64,000 bases of DNA from Alphaproteobacteria bacterium (GCA_015062545.1 SUUL01000004.1:1-64000), one strand, 5' to 3'. Counted from the first letter of the stretch, positions 15,971 to 24,353 are shown. The notes: generated by a model from the sequence alone, not told the origin. Made by a program: numbers and translations.

Positions 15971-17224
15971 ATGTTTTCAAAACTGGAACGAAAAGTTGCT
16001 TTTAGATATTTGGGGGCCAAAAAGCGTGGTTTTGGTTCGGTGATTTCTTGGGTGTCACTGATTGGTATTATGTTGGGGGTGGCAACACTGATTGTGGTTA
16101 TGTCCGTGATGGGCGGCTTTCACGATACGTTGTTGGGACGTATTGTGGGAATGAATGGACATGTTGTTGTTTATCATCAAGATGGTGCAATTTCTGACTT
16201 TGATTTCTTGATTGATAAGATGAAGCAGAACAAGGTGGTTGCAGCACACGCAAATGCAATCGTGCCAATCGCCGAAGGGCAGGTTATGGCAACTGCCAAG
16301 GGGAATAATACAGGTGCGATGATACGCGGAATTCGTATGTCTGATTTGGTGGAAAAAACACAAACGGGTACGCGAATTTATGGCAAGGCATTATCTGAAA
16401 TCAAGGATGGCGAATTGATTGGCGGTGCGTCATTGACGCGTGCGCTGAAGGTTACAATGGGTGATATGGTGTCATTGGTGTCGGCAAATAATGCAACACC
16501 AACACCGTTTGGTTCAATGCCACGTATTATGTCTTATCCGGTGATGAGTTCGTTCTTTATGGGAATGTATGAATATGATTCTGGGTATATCTTTATGCCA
16601 TTGGAAACGGCGCAGAAGTATCTGAATATCGGTAATGGTGTTACACATATTGATTTGTTCTTGGATGACCCAGAAGATACAACAGATGTGGTGGAAAGTT
16701 TGGTGGAATTGTTGCCAGATGGATTTGTGGTGCGCGATTGGCGGGATTTGAATCGTGGATTTGTTGGTGCATTACAAGTTGAATCAAACGTTATGTTTTT
16801 GATATTAATGCTGATTGTGATTGTGGCGGCGTTTAATATCGTGTCGTCTTTGGTTATGTTGGTCAAAGATAAAAACAAGGATATTGCGGTATTGCGTACA
16901 TTTGGTGTGTCGCGTAAATCAATGATGAAAATTTTCGTGTTGTCTGGAACGTCTATTGGAATAATTGGCGCGTTCTTTGGAACAATATTGGGTGTGTTGG
17001 TTGCGGTTTATATTGAACCAATTAGACAATTCTTTCAATGGTTAACAGGGCGCGATTTGTTCCCTGCGGAATTATATTATCTGTCTGAATTGCCGTCCAA
17101 GTTGGTCGTGACAGATGTTGTTGGAATCGCGTTAATTGCGATTTTGTTGGCGTTCTTGGCAACGTTGTACCCCGCATGGAAGGCGGCAAACACAGATCCT
17201 GTAGAGGTGTTGCGAAATGAATAA
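15971..17224 (+). CDS. lolC: Lipoprotein-releasing system permease LolC/LolE
   Basis: 417 aa. It is the membrane subunit of the LolCDE ABC transporter, which extracts outer-membrane lipoproteins from the inner membrane and passes them to LolA. The first helix (about residues 22-48, SVISWVSLIGIMLGVATLIVVMSVM) is preceded by the typical FRYLGAKKRGF. A periplasmic MacB-like domain spans about 50-270, and three more helices lie near 275-300, 320-350 and 378-402. The end TLYPAWKAANTDPVEVLRNE is the diagnostic FtsX-family tail (P-x-x-x-A). Alphaproteobacteria often have one LolC/E-type protein acting as a homodimer, and no second permease gene is present here. AAGGAT precedes the ATG. The last 8 bases overlap the unknown gene at 17217. 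Confidence 0.92.
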   Translation: MFSKLERKVAFRYLGAKKRGFGSVISWVSLIGIMLGVATLIVVMSVMGGFHDTLLGRIVGMNGHVVVYHQDGAISDFDFLIDKMKQNKVVAAHANAIVPIAEGQVMATAKGNNTGAMIRGIRMSDLVEKTQTGTRIYGKALSEIKDGELIGGASLTRALKVTMGDMVSLVSANNATPTPFGSMPRIMSYPVMSSFFMGMYEYDSGYIFMPLETAQKYLNIGNGVTHIDLFLDDPEDTTDVVESLVELLPDGFVVRDWRDLNRGFVGALQVESNVMFLILMLIVIVAAFNIVSSLVMLVKDKNKDIAVLRTFGVSRKSMMKIFVLSGTSIGIIGAFFGTILGVLVAVYIEPIRQFFQWLTGRDLFPAELYYLSELPSKLVVTDVVGIALIAILLAFLATLYPAWKAANTDPVEVLRNE

Positions 17225-17915
17225 GCGCGAGCAGTTTAATAAATCAAATGTGCAAATGCTGGTTAAAAGTTTTTTGCATGATTGGTCTGCAATAGAGTAT
17301 GAAGATAACCCTCCTTCTGCGTTGCAAAATGAACAACGTTATGCGCAGTACGGTATAAAATTACCGTTCAAGTTGCATTATAATTACAAAATTCCATTCG
17401 GACTGGAATCATCGTATGATTTGTTATTTTGGTATTACATGGCAAGAGTACCTGATGTTGCATCGTTTGATGACTTGCCGGATGTTTGGCGTATGAATAT
17501 GGATAATTTGTCACCAATGGAAAAAAAACGTTTAGATTTTTATAAATCGTTTTCAGACGAACAAATCAAAGCAATTTATGAGTATCTTGCACAGTGGACC
17601 GTGGACGATATGATTGAAGAAATAAAACGATTAAATCCAGAATTGGCGAATATAAAAATGGATGGCAAGGAAAGTGGTGTCTCCAGACCTGTGCAAGATT
17701 TTATTTGTGGGGTTGCGTATGGATTTCCACCAGAAGATATTAAATTGTGTTTGGAATCAAAACATGGGGAACTGCAAAAGGTTGCAGACAGTCCGCGGTA
17801 TCAAAAGTTGAAATATGGACACTTTACAACGCCCGAACATTATGAGATATTGTTACAGGCAGAACAGCAAATTCAACAAATACAGCAAGCTAAACAAAAC
17901 AACGGAAAAGAATAA
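17217..17915 (+). CDS. Unknown protein encoded between lolC and lolD
   Basis: 232 aa, soluble, with no signal or membrane segment. The middle is aromatic-rich with acidic patches (PDVASFDDLPDVWRMNMDNL near 80-98), and the last 25 residues are Gln-rich (QAEQQIQQIQQAKQNN). I do not recognise it. The gene overlaps the end of lolC by 8 bases and its stop codon is followed immediately by the lolD start (17916), so translation is probably coupled to both. In most Gram-negative bacteria lolC and lolD are direct neighbours; an extra gene wedged between them in coupled arrangement suggests a role with the LolCD complex or its lipoprotein clients. This is inference from context only. Confidence 0.75.
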   Translation: MNKREQFNKSNVQMLVKSFLHDWSAIEYEDNPPSALQNEQRYAQYGIKLPFKLHYNYKIPFGLESSYDLLFWYYMARVPDVASFDDLPDVWRMNMDNLSPMEKKRLDFYKSFSDEQIKAIYEYLAQWTVDDMIEEIKRLNPELANIKMDGKESGVSRPVQDFICGVAYGFPPEDIKLCLESKHGELQKVADSPRYQKLKYGHFTTPEHYEILLQAEQQIQQIQQAKQNNGKE

Positions 17916-18626
17916 ATGGCGAATATTTTGAATTCTTTGTCAAAGGTAAATGCAGGCGATGTAGTTATGTCTGTGCGGGATATTAAGCGTACCTTTATAG
18001 AAGGGGGGCAACCATTACATATCTTGCGTGGGGGTGGGTTTGATTTACATCGTGGGGAAATTATCGCGCTGGTTGGACAATCGGGGTCCGGAAAATCTAC
18101 TTTGTTACAATGCGTGGGCTTGTTGGACAGACCAAGTGGTGGCAGTATTATGATAAATGGTACGCCTGTGCATAAAATGGATGAAGATACGCGTACCCAA
18201 ATTCGCCGAAAAAAAATAGGTTTTGTTTATCAAAAGCATAATCTGTTATCAGACTTTACCGCAGTGGAAAATGTTGTGTTGCCAATGTTGGCAAATGGTG
18301 TGGATGAAGATGTGGCGTATGCGCGTGCAATCAAACTGTTAAAGGCGGCAAATGTTGCGCATCGTGCATCGCATCTGCCCGGTGAAATGAGTGGTGGCGA
18401 ACAACAACGTACCGCTGTTGCACGCGCGTTGGCAAATAATCCAGATATTCTGTTGGCAGACGAACCAACCGGCAGTCTGGATCCGCAACATGCAGGTGCG
18501 GTGTTTGATTTATTGATGGATTTGGTGCGTAAAAATAAAATGGCGATGTTGTTTGTTACGCATGATATGAATTTGGCGGCACGTGCAGACAGGACAATCA
18601 CCATTGATAATGGGATAGTAAAATAA
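17916..18626 (+). CDS. lolD: Lipoprotein-releasing system ATPase LolD
   Basis: 236 aa, an ABC ATPase of the MacB/LolD group. It supplies the energy for lipoprotein release by LolC/E at the cytoplasmic side of the inner membrane. Walker A GQSGSGKST is at about residues 52-60, the Q-loop YQKHNLL near 106-112, signature MSGGEQQR at about 157-164, Walker B ILLADEPTGSLD at about 178-189, and the H-loop VTHDM near 212-216. The start codon directly follows the stop of the unknown gene 17217-17915, which argues for translational coupling. The assignment to LolD rather than another MacB-like ATPase rests on linkage to lolC two genes upstream. Confidence 0.92.
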   Translation: MANILNSLSKVNAGDVVMSVRDIKRTFIEGGQPLHILRGGGFDLHRGEIIALVGQSGSGKSTLLQCVGLLDRPSGGSIMINGTPVHKMDEDTRTQIRRKKIGFVYQKHNLLSDFTAVENVVLPMLANGVDEDVAYARAIKLLKAANVAHRASHLPGEMSGGEQQRTAVARALANNPDILLADEPTGSLDPQHAGAVFDLLMDLVRKNKMAMLFVTHDMNLAARADRTITIDNGIVK

Positions 18627-18648
18627 ATAAAACCAAAGGGAGAGAAAA

Positions 18649-19164
18649 ATGAAAAATCAAAAAACAGTAAAAATTGTACACAGTCCAAAACAACGTTTTT
18701 GGGGAATTATGGCTTTGGTGGCTTTGTTCGGTTGTGGTGTGATGGTTGGGGTCGGAATGAATTCTGACAAGGTGGAATCTGTAAATAATGTTGAGACGCA
18801 AGAAGTTGCCCAACCACAAAAAACATGTGTGCAAATTGAAGAATTGTTAGCAGAACGTTTGCCGGAACCAGATGGTCAGGGTGAATTGCGCATTATACGT
18901 GCAAAAATATTTGCACAGATGTCTGAACGTGGGTGTCCGGAAAATTCTGAAAAATATGTTGCGTTGGCAAAACAGGAATTAGAGATTGCACGTGCGTTGG
19001 AAGATGATGAATTCGACCAATATGAAACAATAGAAGTCGTTGAAACGTACAAGCGTCTTGATATGCAGGCGGCTGCAGAAGAAATTTTGGAAACAGCAAA
19101 AAAATTAACAAATCCCGCGATAGATTTTATTTTGGAAGTTGAAAAAATAATCAATGAACAATAG
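18649..19164 (+). CDS. Unknown inner-membrane-anchored protein
   Basis: 171 aa. A basic N-terminus (residues 1-16) precedes one hydrophobic segment (about 17-37, FWGIMALVALFGCGVMVGVGM), so the protein is a single-pass membrane protein or an uncleaved exported one with a periplasmic helical domain of about 130 residues. The domain is rich in Glu, Ala and Leu and may form helical hairpins; two Cys residues (near 60 and 97) might pair. I do not know a family. AAAGGGAGAG gives a strong ribosome site. The gene overlaps the next (19175) and follows lolD after 22 bases, so it belongs to the same operon. Confidence 0.7.
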   Translation: MKNQKTVKIVHSPKQRFWGIMALVALFGCGVMVGVGMNSDKVESVNNVETQEVAQPQKTCVQIEELLAERLPEPDGQGELRIIRAKIFAQMSERGCPENSEKYVALAKQELEIARALEDDEFDQYETIEVVETYKRLDMQAAAEEILETAKKLTNPAIDFILEVEKIINEQ

Positions 19165-19174
19165 GTTTGAAACA

Positions 19175-19738
19175 ATGAAAAAAATTATGTTCTTATTTGG
19201 TTTGTGTGTCTGCATGCCTGCTGTGGCCGAAGAAGGGGCGGCAGAAAATACAAAAACTGAAACAGTGGTTGTAGAGCGTATGTCCTGTTCAGATATGCAG
19301 GCACGTATCAAGGAATTAAGTGATGTAGAAGATGAAACCGGTGATGTTGCAGCAGAAATTGCCAGTTTAACCCAGGATTATCGCCGCAGTTGTATGCGAT
19401 CTGCAGCAGGGAGGCGGGCATCTACCACCACACGTGCGCCTGTGATTGTGGCAGAACCAGAACAGGTGGAAGAGGTTGAACCAGAACAGGCAACAGAAGA
19501 GGTCCCTGTTGAAACAGAAACTGTTGTGGAAGAGGTGTCTGTCGCAGAAGAAGTTGTGTCAGAAATTACACCAGAGCAAGAATTGGCAAATTTGGATGCG
19601 GGTTTATGTGCAGACGGCAGCAAGCCAAATCAATTTGGTTGTTGTGGGGATGAAATATTCAAGGATTTGGGTGATGCAATATTTGCGTGTTGCCCAAGGG
19701 GTGACGACACAACTGAATGTTTTCCGCCAATAAATTAA
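19175..19738 (+). CDS. Exported acidic Cys-rich protein
   Basis: 187 aa from the ATG at 19175. The N-terminus MKKIMFLFGLCVCMPAVAEE is a clear Sec signal with a cleavage site after AVA. The mature protein has a helical part, a low-complexity acidic region (about 95-140, repeats of VEE/EPEQ/ETE) and a C-terminal Cys cluster in a GLCADGSKPNQFGCCGD to CCPRGDDTTECFPP pattern, with seven Cys in about 45 residues that should be disulfide-bonded. An upstream ATG at 19154 in the same frame would place charged residues in front of the signal, so I prefer 19175. The start overlaps the end of the preceding gene. The stop codon lies inside the left arm of the 104-bp repeat that follows. Confidence 0.7.
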   Translation: MKKIMFLFGLCVCMPAVAEEGAAENTKTETVVVERMSCSDMQARIKELSDVEDETGDVAAEIASLTQDYRRSCMRSAAGRRASTTTRAPVIVAEPEQVEEVEPEQATEEVPVETETVVEEVSVAEEVVSEITPEQELANLDAGLCADGSKPNQFGCCGDEIFKDLGDAIFACCPRGDDTTECFPPIN

Positions 19739-19835
19739 ATCTAATGACTTATCTAAAAGGAAAAACGATGGCTCATGTAACTTTTGTACACTACGCCATC
19801 GTTTTCCCTTTTATCTAAATCATTATCTTTAATTT
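19732..19835. repeat. 104-bp hairpin repeat, copy A
   Basis: The element is bounded by the inverted termini AAATTAAA and TTTAATTT. Further inward pairings are TAATGA/TCATTA and AAAAGG/CCTTTT. A central 11-bp stem, AAAACGATGGC (19762-19772) with GCCATCGTTTT (19795-19805), carries the 22-nt loop 19773-19794 (TCATGTA, 7 variable bases ending in TG, TACACTAC). It differs from copy B (63685-63788) at about one position. It begins inside the stop region of the preceding gene. Confidence 0.85.
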
Positions 19836-19837
19836 CT

Positions 19838-19866
19838 ACCACCGCAAGGGGGGTGGCGTTTTTATC
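19838..19866 (+). terminator. Possible terminator behind repeat copy A
   Basis: CCACC/GGTGG separated by a G-rich loop and followed by CGTTTTTAT. A similar ACCATCGCAAGG sequence follows repeat copy D at 63885, so this may be part of the repeat's flank rather than an independent terminator. Confidence 0.45.
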
Positions 19867-19876
19867 ATTTTTATGA

Positions 19877-19882
19877 TATAAT
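19877..19882 (+). promoter_or_regulatory. -10 element of the MFS gene
   Basis: TATAAT lies only 8 bases before the ATG at 19891, so the predicted start of transcription (about 19889) practically coincides with the start codon. This would make the mRNA leaderless. Confidence 0.5.
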
Positions 19883-19890
19883 TAACTGCT

Positions 19891-21075
19891 ATGGCGAGAG
19901 ATACTTATATTTCAGTTGGTAAAAAAATAAATGGATTTTCGTTTGCGAACTTGGGGTTGTTCACAGGATTTGCAGACGGTATTTATAATGCTGTATATTC
20001 GTTGGTGATTTTGGAAATTTTTCGCAGCAGTGCCATTGTCGGTGTTTATGTTACCTTGTATTCTGTGTTTTGTTTTGTGGTTGGGTTGTTTGTAAATGAA
20101 ATTTTGCGCCAGTTTTCCAAGGTACGTGTGTTTTATTTTGCATTATTGATGCTGGCGGTTTGCTATGCGATGATGAGTTTTTCAATCTTGCCACGTACGT
20201 TTATTATACTTGATTGGACGACCGGTATTGCGATTACGCTGTCTTCGGCATTGATACCATTGTTTATGTCGGATTTTTCAAAAAATATTGGGATGGCGCG
20301 GTTAAATTCGCGTTATCATTTGTGGTTAAATGTGGGTGCGCTGTTTGCACCAACGGTTGCAGTGTTTATAGCAAACAGGTTTGATAATCGTGCCGCGTTC
20401 TTTGGGTCGGCGATGATATATCTGATTGCGTGGGGTGTGTTTAAATACTTTAAAATTGTTCAGCAAGACAAAAAAATCAAAGCGGTTAATCCACGCCGTA
20501 CGTTTCGCGCGTTGTGGAAAAATACAGTTGCCTTTTTCCGGTTGCCAAATATGGCGCGTGCGTATGCGATAAATTTTGCGTATTATTCTTTGCGTGCGTT
20601 ACGTGTGTTGTATGTGCCAATTATTGTTATTGAAAATGGATTCTCTAAAGATACGTTGGGTTGGGTATTGACGTTGGGAATTATACCGTATTTGTTGTTA
20701 AGTGATTTGATGGGGCGGCTGGTAAAAAGATATGGTAAAACCATTTGGCTGATGTTGGGCTTTGGTTCTTTTGCGGTATTGTCAATGTTGGCAACGTTTG
20801 TGACGGGTATCCCATTGTTGGCGATATTTGTTGCATGGCAGATTTCAGGTGCATTGATGGAATCTGTGCATGATTTGTTATTCTTTGATAATGTGACGCG
20901 GGCACAACAAACAAAGTATTATGGTGTTTTCCGCACCAGTGTTAATTTGCCCAGTGTTATTGTGCCAACGTTGGGTGCTGCGATGATTGCGGTATATGGC
21001 GTAACCGCTGCGGTCTGGGCGATTACTGCAACGATTGGTGCGTTGGCGGTTGGGGTGCTGATAAAAAGAAAGTGA
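19891..21075 (+). CDS. Major facilitator superfamily transporter
   Basis: 394 aa with about ten to twelve hydrophobic helices, in the size range of 12-helix MFS carriers. Helices are visible at about 18-40, 45-65, 77-97, 100-120, 140-160, 168-185, 225-245, 255-270, 282-305, 308-330 and 350-390. A basic loop (VQQDKKIKAVNPRRTF, near 189-204) separates the two halves. Substrate motifs are not clear; the first half contains FTGFADGIYNAVYSL, but no antiporter motif C. The direction and substrate of transport therefore remain unknown. The only visible promoter element lies directly at the start codon. The gene is flanked by the 104-bp repeat on the left and recA on the right. Confidence 0.8.
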   Translation: MARDTYISVGKKINGFSFANLGLFTGFADGIYNAVYSLVILEIFRSSAIVGVYVTLYSVFCFVVGLFVNEILRQFSKVRVFYFALLMLAVCYAMMSFSILPRTFIILDWTTGIAITLSSALIPLFMSDFSKNIGMARLNSRYHLWLNVGALFAPTVAVFIANRFDNRAAFFGSAMIYLIAWGVFKYFKIVQQDKKIKAVNPRRTFRALWKNTVAFFRLPNMARAYAINFAYYSLRALRVLYVPIIVIENGFSKDTLGWVLTLGIIPYLLLSDLMGRLVKRYGKTIWLMLGFGSFAVLSMLATFVTGIPLLAIFVAWQISGALMESVHDLLFFDNVTRAQQTKYYGVFRTSVNLPSVIVPTLGAAMIAVYGVTAAVWAITATIGALAVGVLIKRK

Positions 21076-21078
21076 TAC

Positions 21079-21107
21079 TTGCAATTCCAAGAATTTCTTT
21101 GTATGAT
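21079..21107 (+). promoter_or_regulatory. Promoter of recA
   Basis: TTGCAA (21079-21084), a 17-bp spacer and TATGAT (21102-21107), about 27 bases before the recA start. No GTTC-N7-GTTC SOS box is seen around it. Confidence 0.6.
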
Positions 21108-21133
21108 TTTCTTAAGAAAAAAGGGGAAAGTTT

Positions 21134-22219
21134 ATGGCAAAGAAAGAAGTTGTAAAAGAGGCAGGTGCGCCTGCAAAAAATCCAGCATTGGAATCTGCGT
21201 TGGCACAAATTCAAAAACAATTCGGTAAAGAAGCCATCATGAAAATGGGCGATGGTTCACAACAGAATATAGAAGCGATATCGTCTGGGTCGCTGGGGTT
21301 AGATATTGCATTGGGTGTTGGTGGTTATCCAAAGGGACGTATTGTTGAAATTTATGGCCCAGAATCTTCGGGTAAAACAACATTGGCGTTGCATGCGGTG
21401 GCTGAATCGCAGAAGAAGGGTGGAACATGTGCGTATATTGATGCAGAAAATGCCTTGGACCCATCTTATGCAAAAAAGTTGGGCGTTGATGTTTCTAATT
21501 TAATTATTTCACAGCCTGATTCTGGGGAACAAGCATTGGAAATTGCAGATACTTTGATTAAATCTGGGGCGGTTGATGTTGTTGTGATTGACTCGGTCGC
21601 GGCATTGGTGCCAAAGGCAGAACTGGAAGGAAATATTGGTGATTCTTTTGTTGGTACAACTGCGCGTTTGATGTCACAATCGTTAAAGAAATTGGCAGGC
21701 TCTGTATCGCGCAGCAATACATTGCTTATCTTTATCAATCAAATTCGTATGAAGATTGGTGTTATGTTTGGTAATCCAGAAACAACATCTGGTGGTAATG
21801 CATTAAAATTCTATGCATCTGTGCGCCTTGATATTCGCCGTACAGGACAAATTAAGGACAAGGAAGCCATTATTGGAAATGAAACGCGTGTCAAGGTTGT
21901 AAAGAACAAGGTTGCACCACCTTTCCGTACGGTTGACTTTAAGATTATGTATGGCGAAGGTATTAGTCGCATCAGTGAAATTTTGGATATGGGTGTGAAA
22001 TATGACCTGATTGAAAAGGCGGGCAGTTTCTATTCGTACAACAGTGAACGCATGGGCCAGGGCGAGGCCAATGCGCGTCAGTGGTTGAAAGATCATCCGG
22101 ATGTTCAAGAAGAATTGCTGAAAAAGATTATGGCGCGTTCTTCGGGTATTGCAGAAGAAATGACAACAGGGCCGGTTGATGATGATGAGGGAACAATGGT
22201 TGGTGAAGTTGAAGAATAA
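21134..22219 (+). CDS. recA: Recombinase RecA
   Basis: 361 aa, normal length. RecA forms filaments on single-stranded DNA, drives strand exchange and activates the SOS coprotease function. Visible: polymerisation helix ([20 protein letters not shown], about 16-35), Walker [10 protein letters not shown] at about 75-83, the MAW-like region, [18 protein letters not shown] (about 153-170), the DNA-binding L1/L2 region with [10 protein letters not shown] and [20 protein letters not shown] (about 200-219), and an acidic C-terminal tail ([13 protein letters not shown]). AAAAAGGGGAAAG precedes the ATG. Two very short ORFs with ribosome sites follow before the terminator at 22307. Confidence 0.98.
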   Translation: MAKKEVVKEAGAPAKNPALESALAQIQKQFGKEAIMKMGDGSQQNIEAISSGSLGLDIALGVGGYPKGRIVEIYGPESSGKTTLALHAVAESQKKGGTCAYIDAENALDPSYAKKLGVDVSNLIISQPDSGEQALEIADTLIKSGAVDVVVIDSVAALVPKAELEGNIGDSFVGTTARLMSQSLKKLAGSVSRSNTLLIFINQIRMKIGVMFGNPETTSGGNALKFYASVRLDIRRTGQIKDKEAIIGNETRVKVVKNKVAPPFRTVDFKIMYGEGISRISEILDMGVKYDLIEKAGSFYSYNSERMGQGEANARQWLKDHPDVQEELLKKIMARSSGIAEEMTTGPVDDDEGTMVGEVEE

Positions 22220-22306
22220 AGCAAAGGGCATAATATGACCGATTTATCAGAAGGATAAACAAAGGAGTTGATGATGAAACCGGAAATAGATGAATGGTAA
22301 AGATTT

Positions 22307-22344
22307 AACCCCGACCGGGAAAACCTGGTTGGGGTAATTTGTCA
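22307..22344 (+). terminator. Terminator of the recA transcript
   Basis: ACCCCGACC/GGTTGGGGT (with one G-T pair) closes an inner CCGGG-AAAA-CCTGG helix. The following T-run is weak (AATTTGTC), so termination may be partial. Confidence 0.6.
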
Positions 22345-22371
22345 TAATAAAACAAACCAAAGGGATGAAAT

Positions 22372-23268
22372 ATGAATATAGATAGGGCGTGGGCATTAAC
22401 AAAAATCTTTTTTCAATCACATGTTTTTAATTGGCCTTGGCGGTCGCGTGAACATAGACGCGATGTCAGAACAAATGTTTTATCCCGCGTTGCACCTGCG
22501 TACTTCAAACGTTATCTGCCAGCAGCGATGGCGGTAAAAGAAACCGAAGTTATCAAAGATGATAAAAACGAAAAGATTTTTACAATCTGGCAACAGGGCG
22601 AAGAAAACGCGCCTGAATTGGTAAAGTCTTGTTTTCGCAGTATCAGAAAACACTGTAAACAAGAATTGGTTGTTTTGGATGACAGTAATATTTTTGATTA
22701 TATAACCTTGCCAGATGTTATTGTGCAAAAGTACAAGGCTGGAAAAATTCGCCGTGCACATTTTGCGGATATTTGTCGTGTGGAACTGCTGTACCAATAT
22801 GGTGGTATTTGGTTGGATTCAACAGACTTTGTAGTAAGCCCAATTCCAAAATGGATTATCGATCAAGATTTCTTTATGTACCTGGTTGGTGATAAAGTAG
22901 GGCAGAAATATATGTTCTGTCAGAACTGTTTTATTCGTGGACGCAAAGGCTCTTTCTTGTTGGGGGCATGGCGGGCAATGATTTTAGATTATTGGATGCA
23001 TGAAGAAAAATCATTTGATTATTTTATGCATCAGATGTTATTCCAGACACTGGTGCAAAATGAGCCGCGCGCAATGAAATATTTTGCCGAAATGCCACAT
23101 GTTGATCAATATCCAACACATACACTGTGGCATGAATATAAGTTCCAACCTTATGATGAAAAGTTGTTCAAAGAACTGACCAAAGATGCGTTCTTCCAAA
23201 AGACGGCGTATGCAGATGCACCGCGGCCGGGGACTTTCTCGCAGGCGATTTGTGATATGAATAAATAA
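22372..23268 (+). CDS. Glycosyltransferase of the GT32/capsular type
   Basis: 298 aa. It matches the sugar-transferase family with a DXD motif (Gly_transf_sug, GT32-like, as in capsular and OCH1-type enzymes): IFTIWQQGEENAPELVKSCF (about 65-84) opens the nucleotide-sugar-binding fold, ADICRVELLYQYGGIWLDST (about 131-150) is the family's signature with the DST/DXD metal site, and HTLWHEYKF near the C-terminus is typical. It transfers a sugar from a nucleotide donor, probably onto a surface glycan on the cytoplasmic side. It is followed after about 10 bases by a GT2 enzyme, so the pair forms a small operon. Donor and acceptor cannot be told. Confidence 0.8.
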   Translation: MNIDRAWALTKIFFQSHVFNWPWRSREHRRDVRTNVLSRVAPAYFKRYLPAAMAVKETEVIKDDKNEKIFTIWQQGEENAPELVKSCFRSIRKHCKQELVVLDDSNIFDYITLPDVIVQKYKAGKIRRAHFADICRVELLYQYGGIWLDSTDFVVSPIPKWIIDQDFFMYLVGDKVGQKYMFCQNCFIRGRKGSFLLGAWRAMILDYWMHEEKSFDYFMHQMLFQTLVQNEPRAMKYFAEMPHVDQYPTHTLWHEYKFQPYDEKLFKELTKDAFFQKTAYADAPRPGTFSQAICDMNK

Positions 23269-23278
23269 GGGGATGTGT

Positions 23279-24292
23279 ATGCCAAAGATTTCTGTAATTA
23301 TTCCAATTTACAATGTAGAAAAATATTTGCGCAGATGTTTGGATAGTGTGTTAAATCAGACTTTTGCTGACTGGGAAGCAATTTGTGTAAACGATGGCAG
23401 CCCTGATAATAGTGATATTATCTTGGCGGAATATGCCGCAAAAGATGCGCGTTTCAAAATCGTAAATAAAAAAAATGGCGGTTTGTCTGATGCGCGTAAT
23501 GCCGGGATGCAGGTTGCAACTGGGGATTATATTTTGTATCTGGACAGTGATGACTTTATTCATCCGCAAACCATGGAAATTGCATATTCATTGGCTGTGC
23601 GTGATGGGGCTGACATCGTATCGTTTACGTATGACAGAATTTATCGACCACAATTAATGGTGCGACATGTTTTGAAAATGGATACTGATAATGTAATTCC
23701 AAAACGTATGAATAAAAAGTATGATGTTGCAAAAATAAAAACACTTGTAACAGATGATGTGTATGAATACGCAACGGAACGTACGCATAATAAACCTGGT
23801 AAGAAAAAGAAATGGCTGATTAAGCATTGCCAGGTGTGGAAGAATTTGTATCGGCGTGAACTGATTGCAGATATTCCTTTTATCAAGGGCTTGCTGTTTG
23901 AAGATTTCCCGTGGTGGAGTGAAGTTATGTTGCGTAATCCGCGTGTGACGATTGCACCATTACCATTGTATTTCTATATTCCAAATTTTGGTGGAATTGT
24001 TTTAAGTGCAAAACAATTACGTATTATGCAGAGTTTGTGTACCGGAATAAAAACCGCCTTTTTGAAATATCAACAGGAGGCAACACCATATCAAATGGAA
24101 CAATGGTCAAAAAATTTTCAGTGGTATTTTATTAACTGGGCATTTCGTAAAATAAAATATATGGCTGGCGCAGAAGATATGTCTGCAGCACGTGCGTGCT
24201 TCCAAGAACTGCAACAGGTTGGGGCGTTGGATAATCCGCCGTATAGATGGGCGCGAAAATTACGCCAAGATATATTGAATTTTATAAAATAA
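23279..24292 (+). CDS. Family 2 glycosyltransferase
   Basis: 337 aa. The N-terminal 100 residues are a textbook GT2 (GT-A) domain: ISVIIPIYNVEKYLRRCLDS (3-22), CVNDGSPDNS (about 38-47), NGGLSDARNAGM (about 66-77) and the metal-binding LDSDD (about 90-94). The remaining 240 residues contain the accessory region of the enzyme, with a conserved FEDFPWWSEVM (about 203-213) that is common in capsule or LPS GT2 proteins. The start at 23279 is chosen because AAGGGG lies at correct distance; an in-frame ATG at 23273 is too close to it. The enzyme is probably cytoplasmic and acts in surface polysaccharide assembly together with the gene at 22372. Confidence 0.9.
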   Translation: MPKISVIIPIYNVEKYLRRCLDSVLNQTFADWEAICVNDGSPDNSDIILAEYAAKDARFKIVNKKNGGLSDARNAGMQVATGDYILYLDSDDFIHPQTMEIAYSLAVRDGADIVSFTYDRIYRPQLMVRHVLKMDTDNVIPKRMNKKYDVAKIKTLVTDDVYEYATERTHNKPGKKKKWLIKHCQVWKNLYRRELIADIPFIKGLLFEDFPWWSEVMLRNPRVTIAPLPLYFYIPNFGGIVLSAKQLRIMQSLCTGIKTAFLKYQQEATPYQMEQWSKNFQWYFINWAFRKIKYMAGAEDMSAARACFQELQQVGALDNPPYRWARKLRQDILNFIK

Positions 24293-24294
24293 TG

Positions 24295-24322
24295 AATGAC
24301 CCGTGTTATGCGGGTCATTTAT
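24295..24322 (+). terminator. Terminator of the glycosyltransferase pair
   Basis: AATGACCCG/CGGGTCATT with a 7-nt loop, starting 3 bases after the stop codon and followed by TTATTGCTTG. Confidence 0.75.
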
Positions 24323-24325
24323 TGC

Positions 24326-24353
24326 TTGATTTTGTTTTCATTTAGTATATAAT
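24326..24353 (+). promoter_or_regulatory. Promoter of tRNA-Gly and tRNA-Tyr
   Basis: TTGATT (24326-24331), a 16-bp spacer and TATAAT (24348-24353), about 20 bases before tRNA-Gly. It has the same hexamers and spacing as the tRNA-Thr promoter. Confidence 0.7.

Noticed and set aside
19732-19835. Integron attC site or CRISPR repeat
   Set aside because: attC sites have conserved ends with RYYYAAC/GTTRRRY cores and variable loops, opposite to what is seen; no integrase or regular spacer pattern is present.
21061-21133. SOS box in front of recA
   Set aside because: Neither GTTC-N7-GTTC nor CTGT-N8-ACAG is found near the promoter.
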